A stretch of 64,000 bases of DNA from an uncultured Eubacteriales bacterium (GCA_902795275.1 CADBKQ010000005.1:1-64000), one strand, 5' to 3'. Numbered from the stretch's first letter, positions 50,402 to 59,871 are shown. A program made the numbers and translations. Notes: generated by a model from the sequence alone, not told the origin.

Positions 50402-50737
50402 ATGTTTGTAAAAGCCAAGGATCAGGTCGTTGTCATCTCCGGCAAGGACAAGGGCGCGAAGGGCAAGGTCGTCGCCGCCGCTCCCAAGACCGGCAAGGTC
50501 GTTGTGGAAAACGTGGCCATGGTCACCAAGCACCAGAAATCCAAGCAGCAGGGCCAGCCCGGCGGCATCATCAAGAAGGAAGCCTTCATTGACGCCAGCA
50601 ACGTGATGGTCATCTGCCCCAAGTGCGGCAAAGCTATCCGCGTGGCCCACAAGGCTGTGGAAGTCACCGGCAAGGATGGCAAAGTCAGCAAGAAGAACGT
50701 GCGCGTGTGCCCCAAATGCGGCGCGCAGCTCGACTGA
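50402..50737 (+). CDS. rplX: 50S ribosomal protein L24
   Basis: The 111-residue early-assembly protein has the KOW motif (VVVISGKDKGAKGKV) and the KHQKSKQQGQPGGIIKKEAF segment. A C-terminal CPKCG...CPKCG pair suggests a zinc-binding tail, seen in several Firmicutes L24. AGGAGG lies nine bases before the ATG at 50402; the ATG at 50396 is only three bases away from that site. Confidence 0.93.
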   Translation: MFVKAKDQVVVISGKDKGAKGKVVAAAPKTGKVVVENVAMVTKHQKSKQQGQPGGIIKKEAFIDASNVMVICPKCGKAIRVAHKAVEVTGKDGKVSKKNVRVCPKCGAQLD

Positions 50738-50755
50738 TAAGGAGGCAACAAGCAA

Positions 50756-51301
50756 ATGGCTACCCGTATCAAGGAAAAGTATTTGGCCGAAGCTGTGCCT
50801 GCCTTGCAGCAAAAGTTCGGCTATAAGAACGTGATGGAAATCCCCCGGCTGGAAAAGGTCATCATCAACATGGGCCTGGGCGACTGCAAAGACAACGCGA
50901 AAGCGCTGGAAGCCGCCGTTTCTGAGCTGACCCAGATTGCGGGCCAGAAGCCCCTGGTGACCAAGGCCAAGAAGAGCGTTGCCAACTTCAAGCTCCGTCA
51001 GGGCATGAACGTCGGCGCGAAGGTGACTCTCCGCGGCGCCCGCATGGAAGAGTTCATGGATAAGCTGGTCAACATCGCGCTGCCCCGCGTCCGCGACTTC
51101 CGCGGCGTGAGCACGAAAGCCTTCGACGGCCGCGGCAACTATGCCCTGGGCATCAAGGAACAGCTGATCTTCCCCGAAATCGAATACGATAAGGTGGAGA
51201 AGATTCGCGGCATGGAAATGATTTTCGTGACCACCGCCAAGACCGACGAAGAGGCCAAGGAGCTGCTGCGGCTGCTGGGCATGCCCTTCGCTCAGCAGTA
51301 A
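50756..51301 (+). CDS. rplE: 50S ribosomal protein L5
   Basis: The 181-residue protein links 5S rRNA to the P-site tRNA. It has [17 protein letters not shown], the [19 protein letters not shown] and LPRVRDFRG segments and a [19 protein letters not shown] end. Length is normal. AAGGAGG precedes the ATG. Confidence 0.97.
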   Translation: MATRIKEKYLAEAVPALQQKFGYKNVMEIPRLEKVIINMGLGDCKDNAKALEAAVSELTQIAGQKPLVTKAKKSVANFKLRQGMNVGAKVTLRGARMEEFMDKLVNIALPRVRDFRGVSTKAFDGRGNYALGIKEQLIFPEIEYDKVEKIRGMEMIFVTTAKTDEEAKELLRLLGMPFAQQ

Positions 51302-51317
51302 GGGAGGAGAAACAACA

Positions 51318-51503
51318 ATGGCAAAAACCAGCATGAAGATCCGTCAGGCGCGGCCTGCCAAGTTCTCTACCCGCGCTTACACCCGCTGCCGCCTGTGCGG
51401 CCGGCCTCATTCCGTGCTCCGCCGGTATGGCATCTGCCGTATCTGCTTCCGCGAATTGGCCTATAAGGGCCAGATCCCCGGCGTGCGCAAAGCGAGCTGG
51501 TAA
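51318..51503 (+). CDS. rpsN: 30S ribosomal protein S14, zinc (type Z)
   Basis: The 61-residue protein carries four zinc ligands, Cys24, Cys27, Cys40 and Cys43 (CRLC...CRIC), so it is the zinc-dependent C+ form. Under zinc shortage many Firmicutes swap it for a C- copy; none is in this window. GGGAGG precedes the ATG. Confidence 0.96.
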   Translation: MAKTSMKIRQARPAKFSTRAYTRCRLCGRPHSVLRRYGICRICFRELAYKGQIPGVRKASW

Positions 51504-51521
51504 GTGTAAGGAGGTAAAATC

Positions 51522-51920
51522 ATGGTTGTCAATGATCCCATTGCCGATATGCTCACCCGCATTCGCAACGCGCAGATCGCCCGCCACGACAGCGTCGTGA
51601 TCCCCGCCAGCAACATCAAGAAGGCCATCGCCAAGATCCTGCTTGATGAGGGTTATATCAAATCGGTTGAAAATATTTCCGACGGCCTGCAGGGCAGCAT
51701 CAAGATCGGGCTGAAGTACCTGGAAAAGAAGCAGCCCGTCATCGTCGGCCTCAAGCGCATTTCCAAGCCCGGCCTGCGGGTGTACGCCACCTGCGACGAG
51801 CTGCCCAAGGTTCTGGGCGGCCTGGGCATCGCCATCGTTTCCACTTCCAAGGGCCTGATGACCGACAAGGCCGCCCGGAAGGAAAACATGGGCGGCGAAG
51901 TGCTTTGCTACATCTGGTAA
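51522..51920 (+). CDS. rpsH: 30S ribosomal protein S8
   Basis: The 132-residue central 16S-binding protein has [14 protein letters not shown] and the C-terminal [20 protein letters not shown] run. S8 autoregulates the spc operon in E. coli; no such site was recognised here. AAGGAGG precedes the ATG. Confidence 0.97.
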   Translation: MVVNDPIADMLTRIRNAQIARHDSVVIPASNIKKAIAKILLDEGYIKSVENISDGLQGSIKIGLKYLEKKQPVIVGLKRISKPGLRVYATCDELPKVLGGLGIAIVSTSKGLMTDKAARKENMGGEVLCYIW

Positions 51921-51945
51921 TCTGATCGTCAGGAGGTAAAAGACT

Positions 51946-52494
51946 ATGTCTCGTATCGGAAGGCTCCCGATTGCCGTTCCCGCGGGCGTGACGGTTACCA
52001 TTGATGAAAACAATCTGGTTACCGTGAAAGGTCCCAAGGGTACGCTGTCTCAGCAGATCAATCCCGATATCAGCGTCAAGCTGGAAAATAACGAAATCAA
52101 AGTTGCCCGTCCCAGCGACGACAAGCAGCACCGCGCCTGGCACGGCCTGTACCGCGCCCTGATCCACAACATGGTGGTCGGCGTGACCGAAGGCTTCTCC
52201 AAGACGCTGGAAATGGTCGGCACCGGCTATCGCGCCGCCGCCGAAAACAACGGCAAGACCCTGAACATTGCCATCGGCTTCTCTCATCCCGTGATCCTGG
52301 AAGCCGAAGAAAACATCTCGTATGAAACGCCCGTGCAGACCAAGATCGTGGTCAAGGGCATCGACAAGCAGCAGGTCGGCAGGATTGCCGCTGATATCCG
52401 CGCCATTCGGAAACCCGAACCCTACCTGGGCAAGGGCATCAAGTACGAAGGCGAGCATATCCGCCGCAAGGAAGGCAAGGCCGGTAAGAAGTAA
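51946..52494 (+). CDS. rplF: 50S ribosomal protein L6
   Basis: The 182-residue protein binds the base of the L7/L12 stalk. It starts [17 protein letters not shown], has the [10 protein letters not shown] and [15 protein letters not shown] segments, and ends with [27 protein letters not shown] precedes the ATG. Length is normal. Confidence 0.97.
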   Translation: MSRIGRLPIAVPAGVTVTIDENNLVTVKGPKGTLSQQINPDISVKLENNEIKVARPSDDKQHRAWHGLYRALIHNMVVGVTEGFSKTLEMVGTGYRAAAENNGKTLNIAIGFSHPVILEAEENISYETPVQTKIVVKGIDKQQVGRIAADIRAIRKPEPYLGKGIKYEGEHIRRKEGKAGKK

Positions 52495-52512
52495 GAAAGG
52501 GAGTGAACGCAA

Positions 52513-52881
52513 ATGTTCAATAAGCGCGACCGTAATGAAGTGCGCGTGATCCGTCACGCCCGCGTCCGCAAAAAGATCAGCGGCACCCCCGAAATGCCGC
52601 GCCTGTGCGTGTATCGCAGCAATAAGAGCATCTATGCGCAGGTTATCGACGACACCAAGGGCGTGACCCTGGTGTCCGCCTCCACGCTGGATCCCGCCAT
52701 CCGCGGCCAGCTGGATGACAAGAGCAAGACCGGCGCTTCTGAGCTGGTGGGCAAGCTGGTGGCTGAACGCGCCATCGCCGCCGGAATCAAGGACGTCGTG
52801 TTCGACCGCGGCGGTTACCTGTACACCGGCCGTGTGGCCGCCCTGGCCGCCGCCGCCCGTGAAGCCGGGCTGAACTTCTAA
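52513..52881 (+). CDS. rplR: 50S ribosomal protein L18
   Basis: The 122-residue 5S rRNA-binding protein has [30 protein letters not shown] and the C-terminal [32 protein letters not shown] precedes the ATG. Length is normal. Confidence 0.97.
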   Translation: MFNKRDRNEVRVIRHARVRKKISGTPEMPRLCVYRSNKSIYAQVIDDTKGVTLVSASTLDPAIRGQLDDKSKTGASELVGKLVAERAIAAGIKDVVFDRGGYLYTGRVAALAAAAREAGLNF

Positions 52882-52898
52882 GGGGAGGAAAACGTAAC

Positions 52899-53486
52899 AT
52901 GCCTATGAACGAAAACGATCGTCAGAACGACCGTAAAAACGATCGGCAGGATCGCCCCTTCGAGCGCCGGGATCGCCGGGACCGCCGGGATCGCGAACAG
53001 CCTGAGAGCGATTGGGGAGAGCGCCTGGTCGCCCTGAACCGCGTGACCAAGGTTGTTAAGGGCGGTAAGAATTTCCGCTTCGCCGCGCTGGTTGTGGTCG
53101 GCAACGAGAAGACCCACCAGGTTGGCGCTGCCATCGGCAAGGCCAAGGAAGTGCCCGAAGCCATCCGCAAGGCCAAGGAAGCCGCTATGAAGCATCTGGT
53201 CACCGTGCCCATGTCCGGCACCACCATCCCCCATGCCATCGACGGCCTGTTCGGCACCGCCAAAGTGGTGCTGCTGCCCGCTGAAGAAGGCGCTGGCGTT
53301 ATCGCCGGCGGCGGCGCCCGCGCCGTGCTGGAGCTGGCCGGTGTGAAGGACATCCGCACCAAGACCTTTGGTACCAACAACCGCATCAACACCGTGAAAG
53401 CCACCCTCGAAGGCCTCAAGGGCCTGCGCAACGCCGAAACCGTTGCCAAGATGCGCGGCAAGACGGTGGAAGAAATCGTGGGCTAA
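52899..53486 (+). CDS. rpsE: 30S ribosomal protein S5 with Arg/Asp-rich N-terminal extension
   Basis: The 195-residue protein has the S5 core from about residue 40 ([35 protein letters not shown] and the [16 protein letters not shown] run). The N terminus carries about 38 extra residues made of short Asp/Arg/Asn repeats ([17 protein letters not shown]). The repeats are also visible in the DNA. The GAGGA site precedes the ATG. The extension is probably disordered. Confidence 0.94.
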   Translation: MPMNENDRQNDRKNDRQDRPFERRDRRDRRDREQPESDWGERLVALNRVTKVVKGGKNFRFAALVVVGNEKTHQVGAAIGKAKEVPEAIRKAKEAAMKHLVTVPMSGTTIPHAIDGLFGTAKVVLLPAEEGAGVIAGGGARAVLELAGVKDIRTKTFGTNNRINTVKATLEGLKGLRNAETVAKMRGKTVEEIVG

Positions 53487-53500
53487 GGAGGATTGGAAAG

Positions 53501-53683
53501 ATGAAACTGAAGATCACCCTGACCAAATCCCCCATCGCTGCCCTCCAGGTGCACAAGGACACCGTGGCCGCGCTTGGTCTGCGCAAGGTCGGCCAGACGG
53601 TCGTCAAAGAGGACAATCCCTGCGTCCGCGGCCAGATCTTCCGGGTGAAGCATATGGTCAAGGTCGAGGAAGTAAACGAATAA
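53501..53683 (+). CDS. rpmD: 50S ribosomal protein L30
   Basis: The 60-residue protein has KITLTKSPIAALQVHKDTVAALGLRKVGQTV, the whole L30 fold. AAGGAGG precedes the ATG. It is a short but complete bacterial form. Confidence 0.96.
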   Translation: MKLKITLTKSPIAALQVHKDTVAALGLRKVGQTVVKEDNPCVRGQIFRVKHMVKVEEVNE

Positions 53684-53704
53684 TATTAAAGGAGGGCAAC
53701 CCCC

Positions 53705-54145
53705 ATGAAATTGCATGAGTTGCAACCGGCCATCGGTTCGACGACTGCCCCGAAGCGCCTCGGCCGAGGCGTAGGCTCTCAGTTGGGCAAAACCTCCGGT
53801 AAAGGCCACAAGGGCGCGAAGGCGCGCTCTGGCGGCGGCAAGCGCCCCGGATTTGAAGGCGGCCAGATGCCTCTGACCCGCCGCATCCCCAAGCGCGGCT
53901 TTACCAATATCTACCGCAAGGAATACGCTGCCGTGAACGTGGCCGCCCTCAACGTGTTTGAGGATGGCGCCGTGATCACCAACGAAGCGCTGATCGAAGC
54001 GGGCCTGATCAAAAAGACCCTGGACGGCGTGAAGATCCTGGGCGGCGGCGAGCTCACCAAGAAGCTGACTGTGAACGTGGACAAGGTCACCGAGTCCGCG
54101 AAGCAGAAAATCGAAGCGATTGGCGGGAAAGTTGAGGTGAAGTAA
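53705..54145 (+). CDS. rplO: 50S ribosomal protein L15
   Basis: The 146-residue protein has the glycine-rich [27 protein letters not shown] segment and RIPKRGFTN. It is a late-assembly 50S protein. AAGGAGG precedes the ATG. Its stop is two bases before the secY start. Confidence 0.97.
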   Translation: MKLHELQPAIGSTTAPKRLGRGVGSQLGKTSGKGHKGAKARSGGGKRPGFEGGQMPLTRRIPKRGFTNIYRKEYAAVNVAALNVFEDGAVITNEALIEAGLIKKTLDGVKILGGGELTKKLTVNVDKVTESAKQKIEAIGGKVEVK

Positions 54146-54147
54146 CG

Positions 54148-55419
54148 ATGTGGGAAACCCTGCGTAACGTCTGGCGGGTTCCGGAGCTCCGCAAAAAGGT
54201 GCTCTACACGTTCTTCATGCTGCTGATCTTCCGTTTGGTCAGCGTTATCCCCGCGCCCGGCGTCGATGTGAAGGCTGTTCAGGAAGCCATGGGCCAGTAT
54301 GACATGCTGGGCCTGGTGAACATGATGACCGGTAACTCCTTCGGGCAAATGACCATCATGGCGATGGGTATCTCTCCCTACATCAACGCTTCCATCATCA
54401 TGCAGCTGCTCACCATCGCCATCCCGGCGCTGGAGCGGCTGCAGAAGGACGGCGGCGAAGAAGGCAAGAAGAAGATCAACCGCATCACCCGTTATGTCAC
54501 GGTCGGCCTGGCGGCCCTGCAGGCCATCGGCATCATCGCCGGTCTGCGCGCCATCAAGCCCGCCTATGCCAACTTCTTCGGCTACATGACCATCGGTATC
54601 ATCATGGCCGGCGGTACCGCCCTGGCTATGTGGATCGGTGAGCGCATCACCAAGAACGGCATCGGCAACGGCATTTCCCTGCTGATCTTCGCCGGTATCA
54701 TCTCCAACCTGTTCAACGGCATCGTGACTGCCACTGCCCGCATCTTCAACGGCGGCGGCATGGCGGCTGTCGGACAGCTGGCGATCATCCTGATCTCCAC
54801 GCTGGTGATCCTGGTGATCGTTACCTTCGTGGATATGGCCGAGCGCCGCATCCCCGTCCAGTACGCCAAGCGCGTGGTGGGCCGGAAGATGTACGGCGGC
54901 CAGAGCACCCACATCCCGCTGAAGCTGCTGAGCGTCGGCGTGCTGCCCCTGATCTTCGCCTACTCTTTCATGGCGTTCCCGGGCACCATCTTCGCCATGT
55001 TCGGCACCAACTCCGGCGCGTATAAGTGGTGGCAGGCCAATATGCATCAGGCTTCTCCCTGGTACATGATCGTGTGCGCCCTGCTGATCATCGCGTTCAG
55101 CTACTTCTACACCTCCATCACCTTCAACCCTGAGGATATCGCCAAGAATATCCAGCAGCAGGGCGGTCACATCCCCGGCATCCGTACCGGCAGCAAGACC
55201 GTGGAATTCCTCAAGCGGACTTCCAACCGCCTGACCCTGTTCGCCGCCCTGTTCCTGGCCGTCCTGTCCACCATCCCCTCCCTGCTGACGGTTTGGCAGC
55301 AAGTGCAGATTCCCTTCGGCGCTTCTTCCATCCTGATCGCTGTGAGCGTGGCCATCGAGACGGTGCGCCAGGTGGAGAGCCAGCTGGTGATGAGAAACTA
55401 CAAAGGCTTCCTGGGTTAA
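54148..55419 (+). CDS. secY: protein translocase subunit SecY
   Basis: The 423-residue channel of the Sec translocon has about ten membrane helices. Segments GISPYINASIIMQLL (helix 2b/3), RIPVQYAKRVVG and HIPLKLLSVGVLPLIFA are conserved. It starts two bases after rplO, so is coupled to it. A hairpin and a long repeat-bearing leader separate it from adk. Confidence 0.96.
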   Translation: MWETLRNVWRVPELRKKVLYTFFMLLIFRLVSVIPAPGVDVKAVQEAMGQYDMLGLVNMMTGNSFGQMTIMAMGISPYINASIIMQLLTIAIPALERLQKDGGEEGKKKINRITRYVTVGLAALQAIGIIAGLRAIKPAYANFFGYMTIGIIMAGGTALAMWIGERITKNGIGNGISLLIFAGIISNLFNGIVTATARIFNGGGMAAVGQLAIILISTLVILVIVTFVDMAERRIPVQYAKRVVGRKMYGGQSTHIPLKLLSVGVLPLIFAYSFMAFPGTIFAMFGTNSGAYKWWQANMHQASPWYMIVCALLIIAFSYFYTSITFNPEDIAKNIQQQGGHIPGIRTGSKTVEFLKRTSNRLTLFAALFLAVLSTIPSLLTVWQQVQIPFGASSILIAVSVAIETVRQVESQLVMRNYKGFLG

Positions 55420-55441
55420 TCGAAAGATTCACTCACGGAAT

Positions 55442-55497
55442 ACGCGGAATGCACCCCTGGCGGGAGCGAAGGTTTCCCCAGGGGCGGCATTCCACGT
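55442..55497 (+). terminator. strong hairpin after secY
   Basis: GGAATGC with ACCCCTGG (55446-55460) pairs with CCAGGGG and GCATTCC (55478-55493), extended by matching bases on both ends. No T-run follows, so it may reduce read-through, stabilise the secY end or be an RNA processing site rather than a true terminator. Confidence 0.6.
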
Positions 55498-55518
55498 TCT
55501 ATGTATAGGCAATGTAAA

Positions 55519-55547
55519 TTGTGGTTGCTTTAATACATAGATACAAT
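55519..55547 (+). promoter_or_regulatory. possible promoter of adk-map-infA
   Basis: TTGTGG (55519-55524) and TACAAT (55542-55547) are 17 bases apart. This would give adk a 330-base structured leader. Confidence 0.5.
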
Positions 55548-55604
55548 ATTTGGGGTTTACTGATTTCTGGATTCAAAGAGCAGGCAATACCCGACGTACT
55601 CAAC

Positions 55605-55861
55605 GGCTTTCTCGGAAGGGGACGAACCGCCGATGACCGCCAGTGGCGGGAATTTCATCGGCGGTGAGATCATCCGAAACAAGCAATCTCCGCAGTGCGG
55701 AGTTGCGCCGATTGAGGATGCGGAAAAGGGGGAAACCGCTCTTAGCCAGGCGGCGTTGACGCCTGGCGCGACTTCAGCAAACAATGAGGAAACCAACAGC
55801 ACGGGCAAGCGCCGAAGGCGTCGCAGGCCATGCGAAGCAATACCAAAGAGCGGTTTCCCCC
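55605..55861. repeat. structured MITE-like repeat, long copy (adk leader)
   Basis: The element starts with GGCTTTCTCGGAAGGGG (55605-55621) and ends with AAGAGCGGTTTCCCCC (55846-55861), which pairs with GGGGGAAACCGCTCTT (55728-55743). Inside are four more perfect stems: CCGCCGATGA/TCATCGGCGG (55627-55636/55655-55664) around CCGCC/GGCGG, CTCCGC/GCGGAG (55688-55693/55697-55702) and GCCAGGCG/CGCCTGGC (55745-55752/55760-55767). A shortened copy with the same start and end motifs lies at 61447-61511. No gene is encoded; it forms part of the adk 5' region. The rest of 55420-55890 holds only the secY hairpin and the possible adk promoter. Confidence 0.8.
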
Positions 55862-55890
55862 AGAGAAAAATACAAACAGGAGGTGCTGGT

Positions 55891-56523
55891 ATGAACCTGA
55901 TTTTCCTGGGCCCTCCCGGTGCGGGAAAAGGCACCATGGCGCAGCTGCTGATGAATGAAGTGGGCATCCCCCAGATTTCCACTGGTGATATGCTCCGCCA
56001 GGCGATGAAAGCGGGCACAGAGATGGGCCTGAGCGCCAAGCGGTATATCGAAGCGGGCGAGCTGGTGCCCGATGAAGTGGTCATCGGCATCGTGAAGGAT
56101 CGCCTCCAGGCGGATGACTGCAAGAACGGCTATATCCTGGACGGGTTCCCCCGGACGGTTCCGCAGGCGGAAGCGCTGGCGCAGTTTGCTAAGATCGACG
56201 TAGCGCTGAATATCGCCTTGGACGATGAAGTCATCATCAGCCGGCTGGGCGGACGGCGCGTGTGCCTCAAGTGCGGCGCGACGTATCACACCAGCACCCT
56301 GAATGGCAGCGATACCTGCGCGGCGTGCGGCGAAAAGCTGGTGCAGCGCAAGGACGACGCTCCCGAAACGGTGAAGAACCGCCTGGCGGTGTATGCCGCC
56401 CAGACCGCGCCCCTCATCGACTACTATGAGAAGAAGGGCCTGCTGAAAACCGTGGAGTGCGCCCCCAAGGCCACCGTTGCGGAAAACTACGCCAAAGTGC
56501 GTGAAACGCTGGGGATCAAATGA
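55891..56523 (+). CDS. adk: adenylate kinase, zinc-lid form
   Basis: The 210-residue enzyme interconverts ATP plus AMP with two ADP. P-loop GPPGAGKGT (residues 7-15), the AMP-binding TGDMLR and DGFPRT segments and a zinc lid with Cys125, Cys128, Cys143 and Cys146 are visible, so this is the long-lid type with structural zinc. AGGAGG precedes the ATG at 55891; the frame is open further upstream through the repeat, which is not coding. It overlaps map (ATGA). Confidence 0.97.
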   Translation: MNLIFLGPPGAGKGTMAQLLMNEVGIPQISTGDMLRQAMKAGTEMGLSAKRYIEAGELVPDEVVIGIVKDRLQADDCKNGYILDGFPRTVPQAEALAQFAKIDVALNIALDDEVIISRLGGRRVCLKCGATYHTSTLNGSDTCAACGEKLVQRKDDAPETVKNRLAVYAAQTAPLIDYYEKKGLLKTVECAPKATVAENYAKVRETLGIK

Positions 56524-57299
56524 TCAGCATCAAAAATCCCATCCAGCTGGCCAAGATGCGCAGCGCCGGCCACCTGCTCCATGATGTGCTGTGTGCGACC
56601 CGGGAGATCATTCGCCCGGAGATGACCACCATGGACATCAATGCCTTCGTGGACGAAGCCATCCGAAAGGGCGGCGGTATCCCCACGGAGCTGGGCTACT
56701 GCGGGTATCCCGCCTCCATCTGCGCTTCCATCGACGACGAGGTGGTGCACGGCATCCCCTCCAAGAACGTGGAGCTCAAAGAGGGCAGCATCATTTCCAT
56801 CGACGTGACCCTGGCCCTGGACGGTTGGCAGGCTGACAGCTGCTTCACCGCCCCGGTGGGAAAAATCAGCGAGGAAAAACAGCGGCTGATCCAGGTCACG
56901 GAGGAATGCTTCTGGCTGGGCGCCCGGCAGGCGGTGAACGGCAACCGCATCGGCGACATCAGCGCCGCGGTGCAGACCCACGCGGAAGCCCACGGCTACG
57001 GCGTGGTGCGCGACCTGACGGGCCACGGCATCGGCAAGGAAATGCACGAGGACCCGGCGGTGCCGAACTTCGGCGCGGCGGGCCATGGCCCCAGGATCCG
57101 TCCCGGCATGACGTTCTGCGTGGAACCCATGATCGCCATGGGCCGCTGGCAGGTGCATCAGCTCAGCGACGGCTGGACCGTCGTGACCAACGACCACAAG
57201 CCCGCCGCCCATTATGAGCATACTTTGGCCATCACGCCCAAGGGCCTGCCCGAACTTTTAACGCTTCCGGGCTTCACTTGGAAGGAGCAGGAAGAATGA
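56520..57299 (+). CDS. map: methionine aminopeptidase type I
   Basis: The 259-residue metalloenzyme removes the initiator Met. SIDVTLALDGWQADSC holds the two aspartate ligands, DLTGHGIGKEMHEDPAV the histidine ligand, and FCVEPM the glutamate ligand. No N-terminal zinc finger, so class Ia. It overlaps adk and the KOW-protein gene by four bases each (ATGA), giving a tightly coupled trio. Confidence 0.96.
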   Translation: MISIKNPIQLAKMRSAGHLLHDVLCATREIIRPEMTTMDINAFVDEAIRKGGGIPTELGYCGYPASICASIDDEVVHGIPSKNVELKEGSIISIDVTLALDGWQADSCFTAPVGKISEEKQRLIQVTEECFWLGARQAVNGNRIGDISAAVQTHAEAHGYGVVRDLTGHGIGKEMHEDPAVPNFGAAGHGPRIRPGMTFCVEPMIAMGRWQVHQLSDGWTVVTNDHKPAAHYEHTLAITPKGLPELLTLPGFTWKEQEE

Positions 57300-57607
57300 A
57301 ACCACCAATTTTGCCCGGTTACGCAGTTTTTTCAAAAAAAGGGCGTGACAAAGGCAGGTACTTTGTGGTATTATATACCTTGGACGCCGAATTTGTGATG
57401 ATGGCCGACGGGGACACCCGGAAGCTCGATCACATGAAGAAAAAACGGCGGAAGCACCTGACGGCCTGTCCCCATGAATTCCCCGACCTTCTGATGCTGC
57501 AGGAGAAGGGGCAGCTTAAGGACAGCGACATCCGCAGGGCGCTTCATTCCATCGTAAGCAATGGCAATGGCGAACAACAATCGCCGACCGAAAACAGGGA
57601 GGGTTAA
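57296..57607 (+). CDS. KOW-domain RNA-binding protein (L14e/L27e-like)
   Basis: The 103-residue protein has a KOW-like start ([18 protein letters not shown]) and a basic centre ([18 protein letters not shown]). Such small KOW proteins sit between map and infA in many Clostridia and are thought to bind rRNA, but their exact role is unknown. It overlaps map (ATGA) and lies five bases before infA, whose start codon is TTG. Confidence 0.87.
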   Translation: MKPPILPGYAVFSKKGRDKGRYFVVLYTLDAEFVMMADGDTRKLDHMKKKRRKHLTACPHEFPDLLMLQEKGQLKDSDIRRALHSIVSNGNGEQQSPTENREG

Positions 57608-57612
57608 TCCGA

Positions 57613-57834
57613 TTGTCCAAGGACGATGTCATCGAAATGGAAGGCAAGGTCATTGAGGCGCTGCCCAATGCCATGTTCCAGGTTGAACTGCCGAACGGCC
57701 ATCGCATCATGGCCCATATTTCCGGCAAGATGCGCATGAACTTCATCCGCATTTACCCAGGGGATAAGGTCACGATCGAGCTCTCCCCCTACGACTTGAC
57801 CCGCGGCCGCATTACGTGGCGCAGCAAGAACTGA
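57613..57834 (+). CDS. infA: translation initiation factor IF-1
   Basis: The 73-residue S1-domain protein blocks the A site during initiation. It begins [29 protein letters not shown] and has the [14 protein letters not shown] run. The start is a TTG at 57613 behind AGGGAGGG, an unusual start for this factor. Length is normal. Confidence 0.95.
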   Translation: MSKDDVIEMEGKVIEALPNAMFQVELPNGHRIMAHISGKMRMNFIRIYPGDKVTIELSPYDLTRGRITWRSKN

Positions 57835-57860
57835 TTCTGACCTGAGGAGGTACAACGCAC

Positions 57861-57974
57861 ATGAAAGTCCGTCCTTCTGTGAAGCCCATCTGTGAAAAGT
57901 GCAAGATCATCAAGCGCAAGGGCCGCGTGATGGTGATTTGCGAAAACCCCAAGCATAAGCAGCGTCAGGGCTGA
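57861..57974 (+). CDS. rpmJ: 50S ribosomal protein L36
   Basis: The 37-residue zinc-ribbon protein has ligands Cys11, Cys14, Cys27 and His32 ([15 protein letters not shown] start, [12 protein letters not shown] end). AGGAGG lies nine bases before the ATG. It completes the translation-factor block and is followed by a 330-base structured spacer before rpsM. Confidence 0.97.
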   Translation: MKVRPSVKPICEKCKIIKRKGRVMVICENPKHKQRQG

Positions 57975-58304
57975 CCCACCCTTGACGACTTTGGGAGCGC
58001 CGTCCCGAGCGCCCGGATCCAACGGACGCCGGGGACGGCGTTCCCCGCGCGAATCCGCCCGGATTCGCAGCAACGGAATCCCTATCCTATAAGCAGACAC
58101 GCCTGTGTGGGCGGCTGCCCCGATGGCAACTGAACGTCGGGGACCATGCGGCTGTCACATAAAATCCGCCTGGGTTGCGGGCGGAGCGAAAACGCGGGCC
58201 GCGCGCCTGAAAGGACAAGTTATCTACGCCTTGTCCGAGGTAAGGAAGCAAGCGGCTCCCCAACCACCCATTCCCACAGAATCATTTGGAGGTGTAACCA
58301 ACAC
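57975..58304 (+). other. 330-base spacer with a chain of hairpins before rpsM
   Basis: Five perfect or near-perfect stems lie in series. They are GGGAGCGCCGTCCC with GGGGACGGCGTTCCC (57993-58006/58031-58045), CGAATCC/GGATTCG (58050-58056/58061-58067), CCCCGA/TCGGGG (58118-58123/58137-58142), TCCGCC/GGGCGGA (58165-58170/58179-58185) and GGACAAG/CTTGTCC (58213-58219/58230-58236). No T-run, no gene and no good promoter were found. In E. coli S4 represses the alpha operon by binding upstream of rpsM, so a protein-binding leader is possible, but no known leader motif is recognisable. Confidence 0.7.
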
Positions 58305-58676
58305 ATGGCACGTATTGCGGGTGTTGACCTGCCCCGAGAAAAGCGCGTCGAGGTTGGCTTGACTTACATTTACGGCATCGGCCCCACCGTGAGCAAGCAG
58401 ATCCTTGAAGTGACCGAAGTGAATCCCGACACCCGGGTGAAGGACCTGAGTGAATCGGACGTGAGCAAGCTGCGCGAATACATCGAACATCACCTGAAGG
58501 TGGAAGGCGATCTGCGCCGCGAAGTCTCCCTGAATATCAAGCGTCTGGTGGAAATCGGCTGCTACCGCGGCGTCCGCCATCGCCGCAATCTGCCCGTCCG
58601 CGGCCAGAACACCAAGCAGAACGCCCGTACCCGCAAGGGCCCGAAGCGCACTGTCGGCGGCAAGAAGAAGTCTTAA
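58305..58676 (+). CDS. rpsM: 30S ribosomal protein S13
   Basis: The 123-residue head protein contacts tRNA and S19. It begins [26 protein letters not shown] and ends with the basic [31 protein letters not shown] tail. TTTGGAGGTG precedes the ATG; longer frames upstream overlap the structured spacer and are not used. Confidence 0.96.
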   Translation: MARIAGVDLPREKRVEVGLTYIYGIGPTVSKQILEVTEVNPDTRVKDLSESDVSKLREYIEHHLKVEGDLRREVSLNIKRLVEIGCYRGVRHRRNLPVRGQNTKQNARTRKGPKRTVGGKKKS

Positions 58677-58792
58677 TCATTGCCGGAGTGAAACCGGTAA
58701 AACGGCGGGATCGGCATGAAAGATTCATCCAATCCGCCTGACGCATCAACATCCAAAAGGACGCCCCGAAAGGGGTTCGGAGGGATATAAGA

Positions 58793-59194
58793 ATGGCTCC
58801 TAAGAAAGCGCTGAAGAAGGTATCGCGCAAGCGCCGTGAAAAGAAGCTCGTGGAGCGCGGCGTGGCGCACATCCGTTCTTCCTTCAATAATACCATCGTC
58901 ACCATCACTGACGTGCAGGGCAACGCCCTGTCCTGGGCTTCCGCCGGCGGCATGGGTTTCCGCGGCAACAAGAAGTCCACCCCCTTCGCCGCTCAGATGG
59001 CCGCCGAAACCGCTGCGAAAGCCAGCGCTGAATTCGGCCTCAAGTCTGTGGACGTGCTGGTGAAGGGCCCCGGTTCCGGCCGTGAAGCCGCCATCCGCGC
59101 CCTGCAGACCGCCGGCCTGGACGTGACCATGATCAAGGACGTGACTCCCATTCCTCACAATGGCTGCCGTCCCCCCAAGCGCCGCCGCGTGTAA
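58793..59194 (+). CDS. rpsK: 30S ribosomal protein S11
   Basis: The 133-residue platform protein has the [15 protein letters not shown] segment and the [25 protein letters not shown] run, then the conserved [15 protein letters not shown] end. GGAGGGA precedes the ATG. It lies 116 bases after rpsM, a wider gap than elsewhere in the cluster. Confidence 0.97.
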   Translation: MAPKKALKKVSRKRREKKLVERGVAHIRSSFNNTIVTITDVQGNALSWASAGGMGFRGNKKSTPFAAQMAAETAAKASAEFGLKSVDVLVKGPGSGREAAIRALQTAGLDVTMIKDVTPIPHNGCRPPKRRRV

Positions 59195-59213
59195 TTGAAG
59201 GAGGAAAACAAGA

Positions 59214-59810
59214 ATGGCTAACAATAAGCAGCCTATTGCCCGGAAATGCCGTGCTCTTGACATTACTCCGGCTACCATGGGCTACGCGAAGAAAAAGTCT
59301 ACGCGCAACCCCGGCGGAAACCGCCGCAAGAAGGTCTCCGAATACGGCGGCCAGCTGAAAGAAAAGCAGAAGGTCAAGTTCATCTATGGCGTGCTGGAAA
59401 AGCAGTTCCGCCATTACTTTGACAAGGCCTCCAACATGAAGGGCGTTACCGGTGAAAACATGCTGTCCCTGCTGGAACTGCGGCTGGACAACGTGGTGTA
59501 TCGCCTGGGCCTGGCCAAGACCCGCCGCATGGCGCGCCAGATCGTGGGCCACGGCCACATCCGCGTGAACGGACAGAAGGTGGATATTCCTTCTTACGAA
59601 GTGAAGAAGGGCGACGTGATCACCCTGCGTGAACGCTCCACTCAGATGGAAATGTTCAAGGCGCTGCGGGAAGGCACCAGCGTGCTGACTCCCAAGTGGC
59701 TCACTTTCGATGCCCAGAACCTGACCGGCACCGTGAACGAGCTGCCCACCCGCGCTGACATCGACTACGAAGTGCAGGAGAACATGATCGTTGAATTCTA
59801 TAGCCGCTGA
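59214..59810 (+). CDS. rpsD: 30S ribosomal protein S4
   Basis: The 198-residue primary binder starts with the YAKKKSTRNPGGNRRKK segment and has an S4 domain (LELRLDNVVYRLGLAKTRRMARQIV). No N-terminal zinc motif is visible. It is the likely autoregulator of this operon by analogy with E. coli. AAGGAGG precedes the ATG. Confidence 0.97.
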   Translation: MANNKQPIARKCRALDITPATMGYAKKKSTRNPGGNRRKKVSEYGGQLKEKQKVKFIYGVLEKQFRHYFDKASNMKGVTGENMLSLLELRLDNVVYRLGLAKTRRMARQIVGHGHIRVNGQKVDIPSYEVKKGDVITLRERSTQMEMFKALREGTSVLTPKWLTFDAQNLTGTVNELPTRADIDYEVQENMIVEFYSR

Positions 59811-59871
59811 TCCTGTTCTGACCGTATGATGCAGTCCACAACGACCGTATCGGATAGGAGGGTTGGACTCA

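Noticed and set aside
55557..55890. Long open frames extending through the adk leader on both strands.
   Set aside because: They cross the structured repeat, have no ribosome site at a sensible start and show no protein family; the adk start at 55891 is set by AGGAGG and the P-loop position.
58213..58250. A segment with GGTAAGGAAGCAAGC before rpsM resembles the SRP RNA helix 8 motif.
   Set aside because: The required GGAAGGAAGCAGCC order and flanking pairs are not present, so it is not called an SRP RNA.
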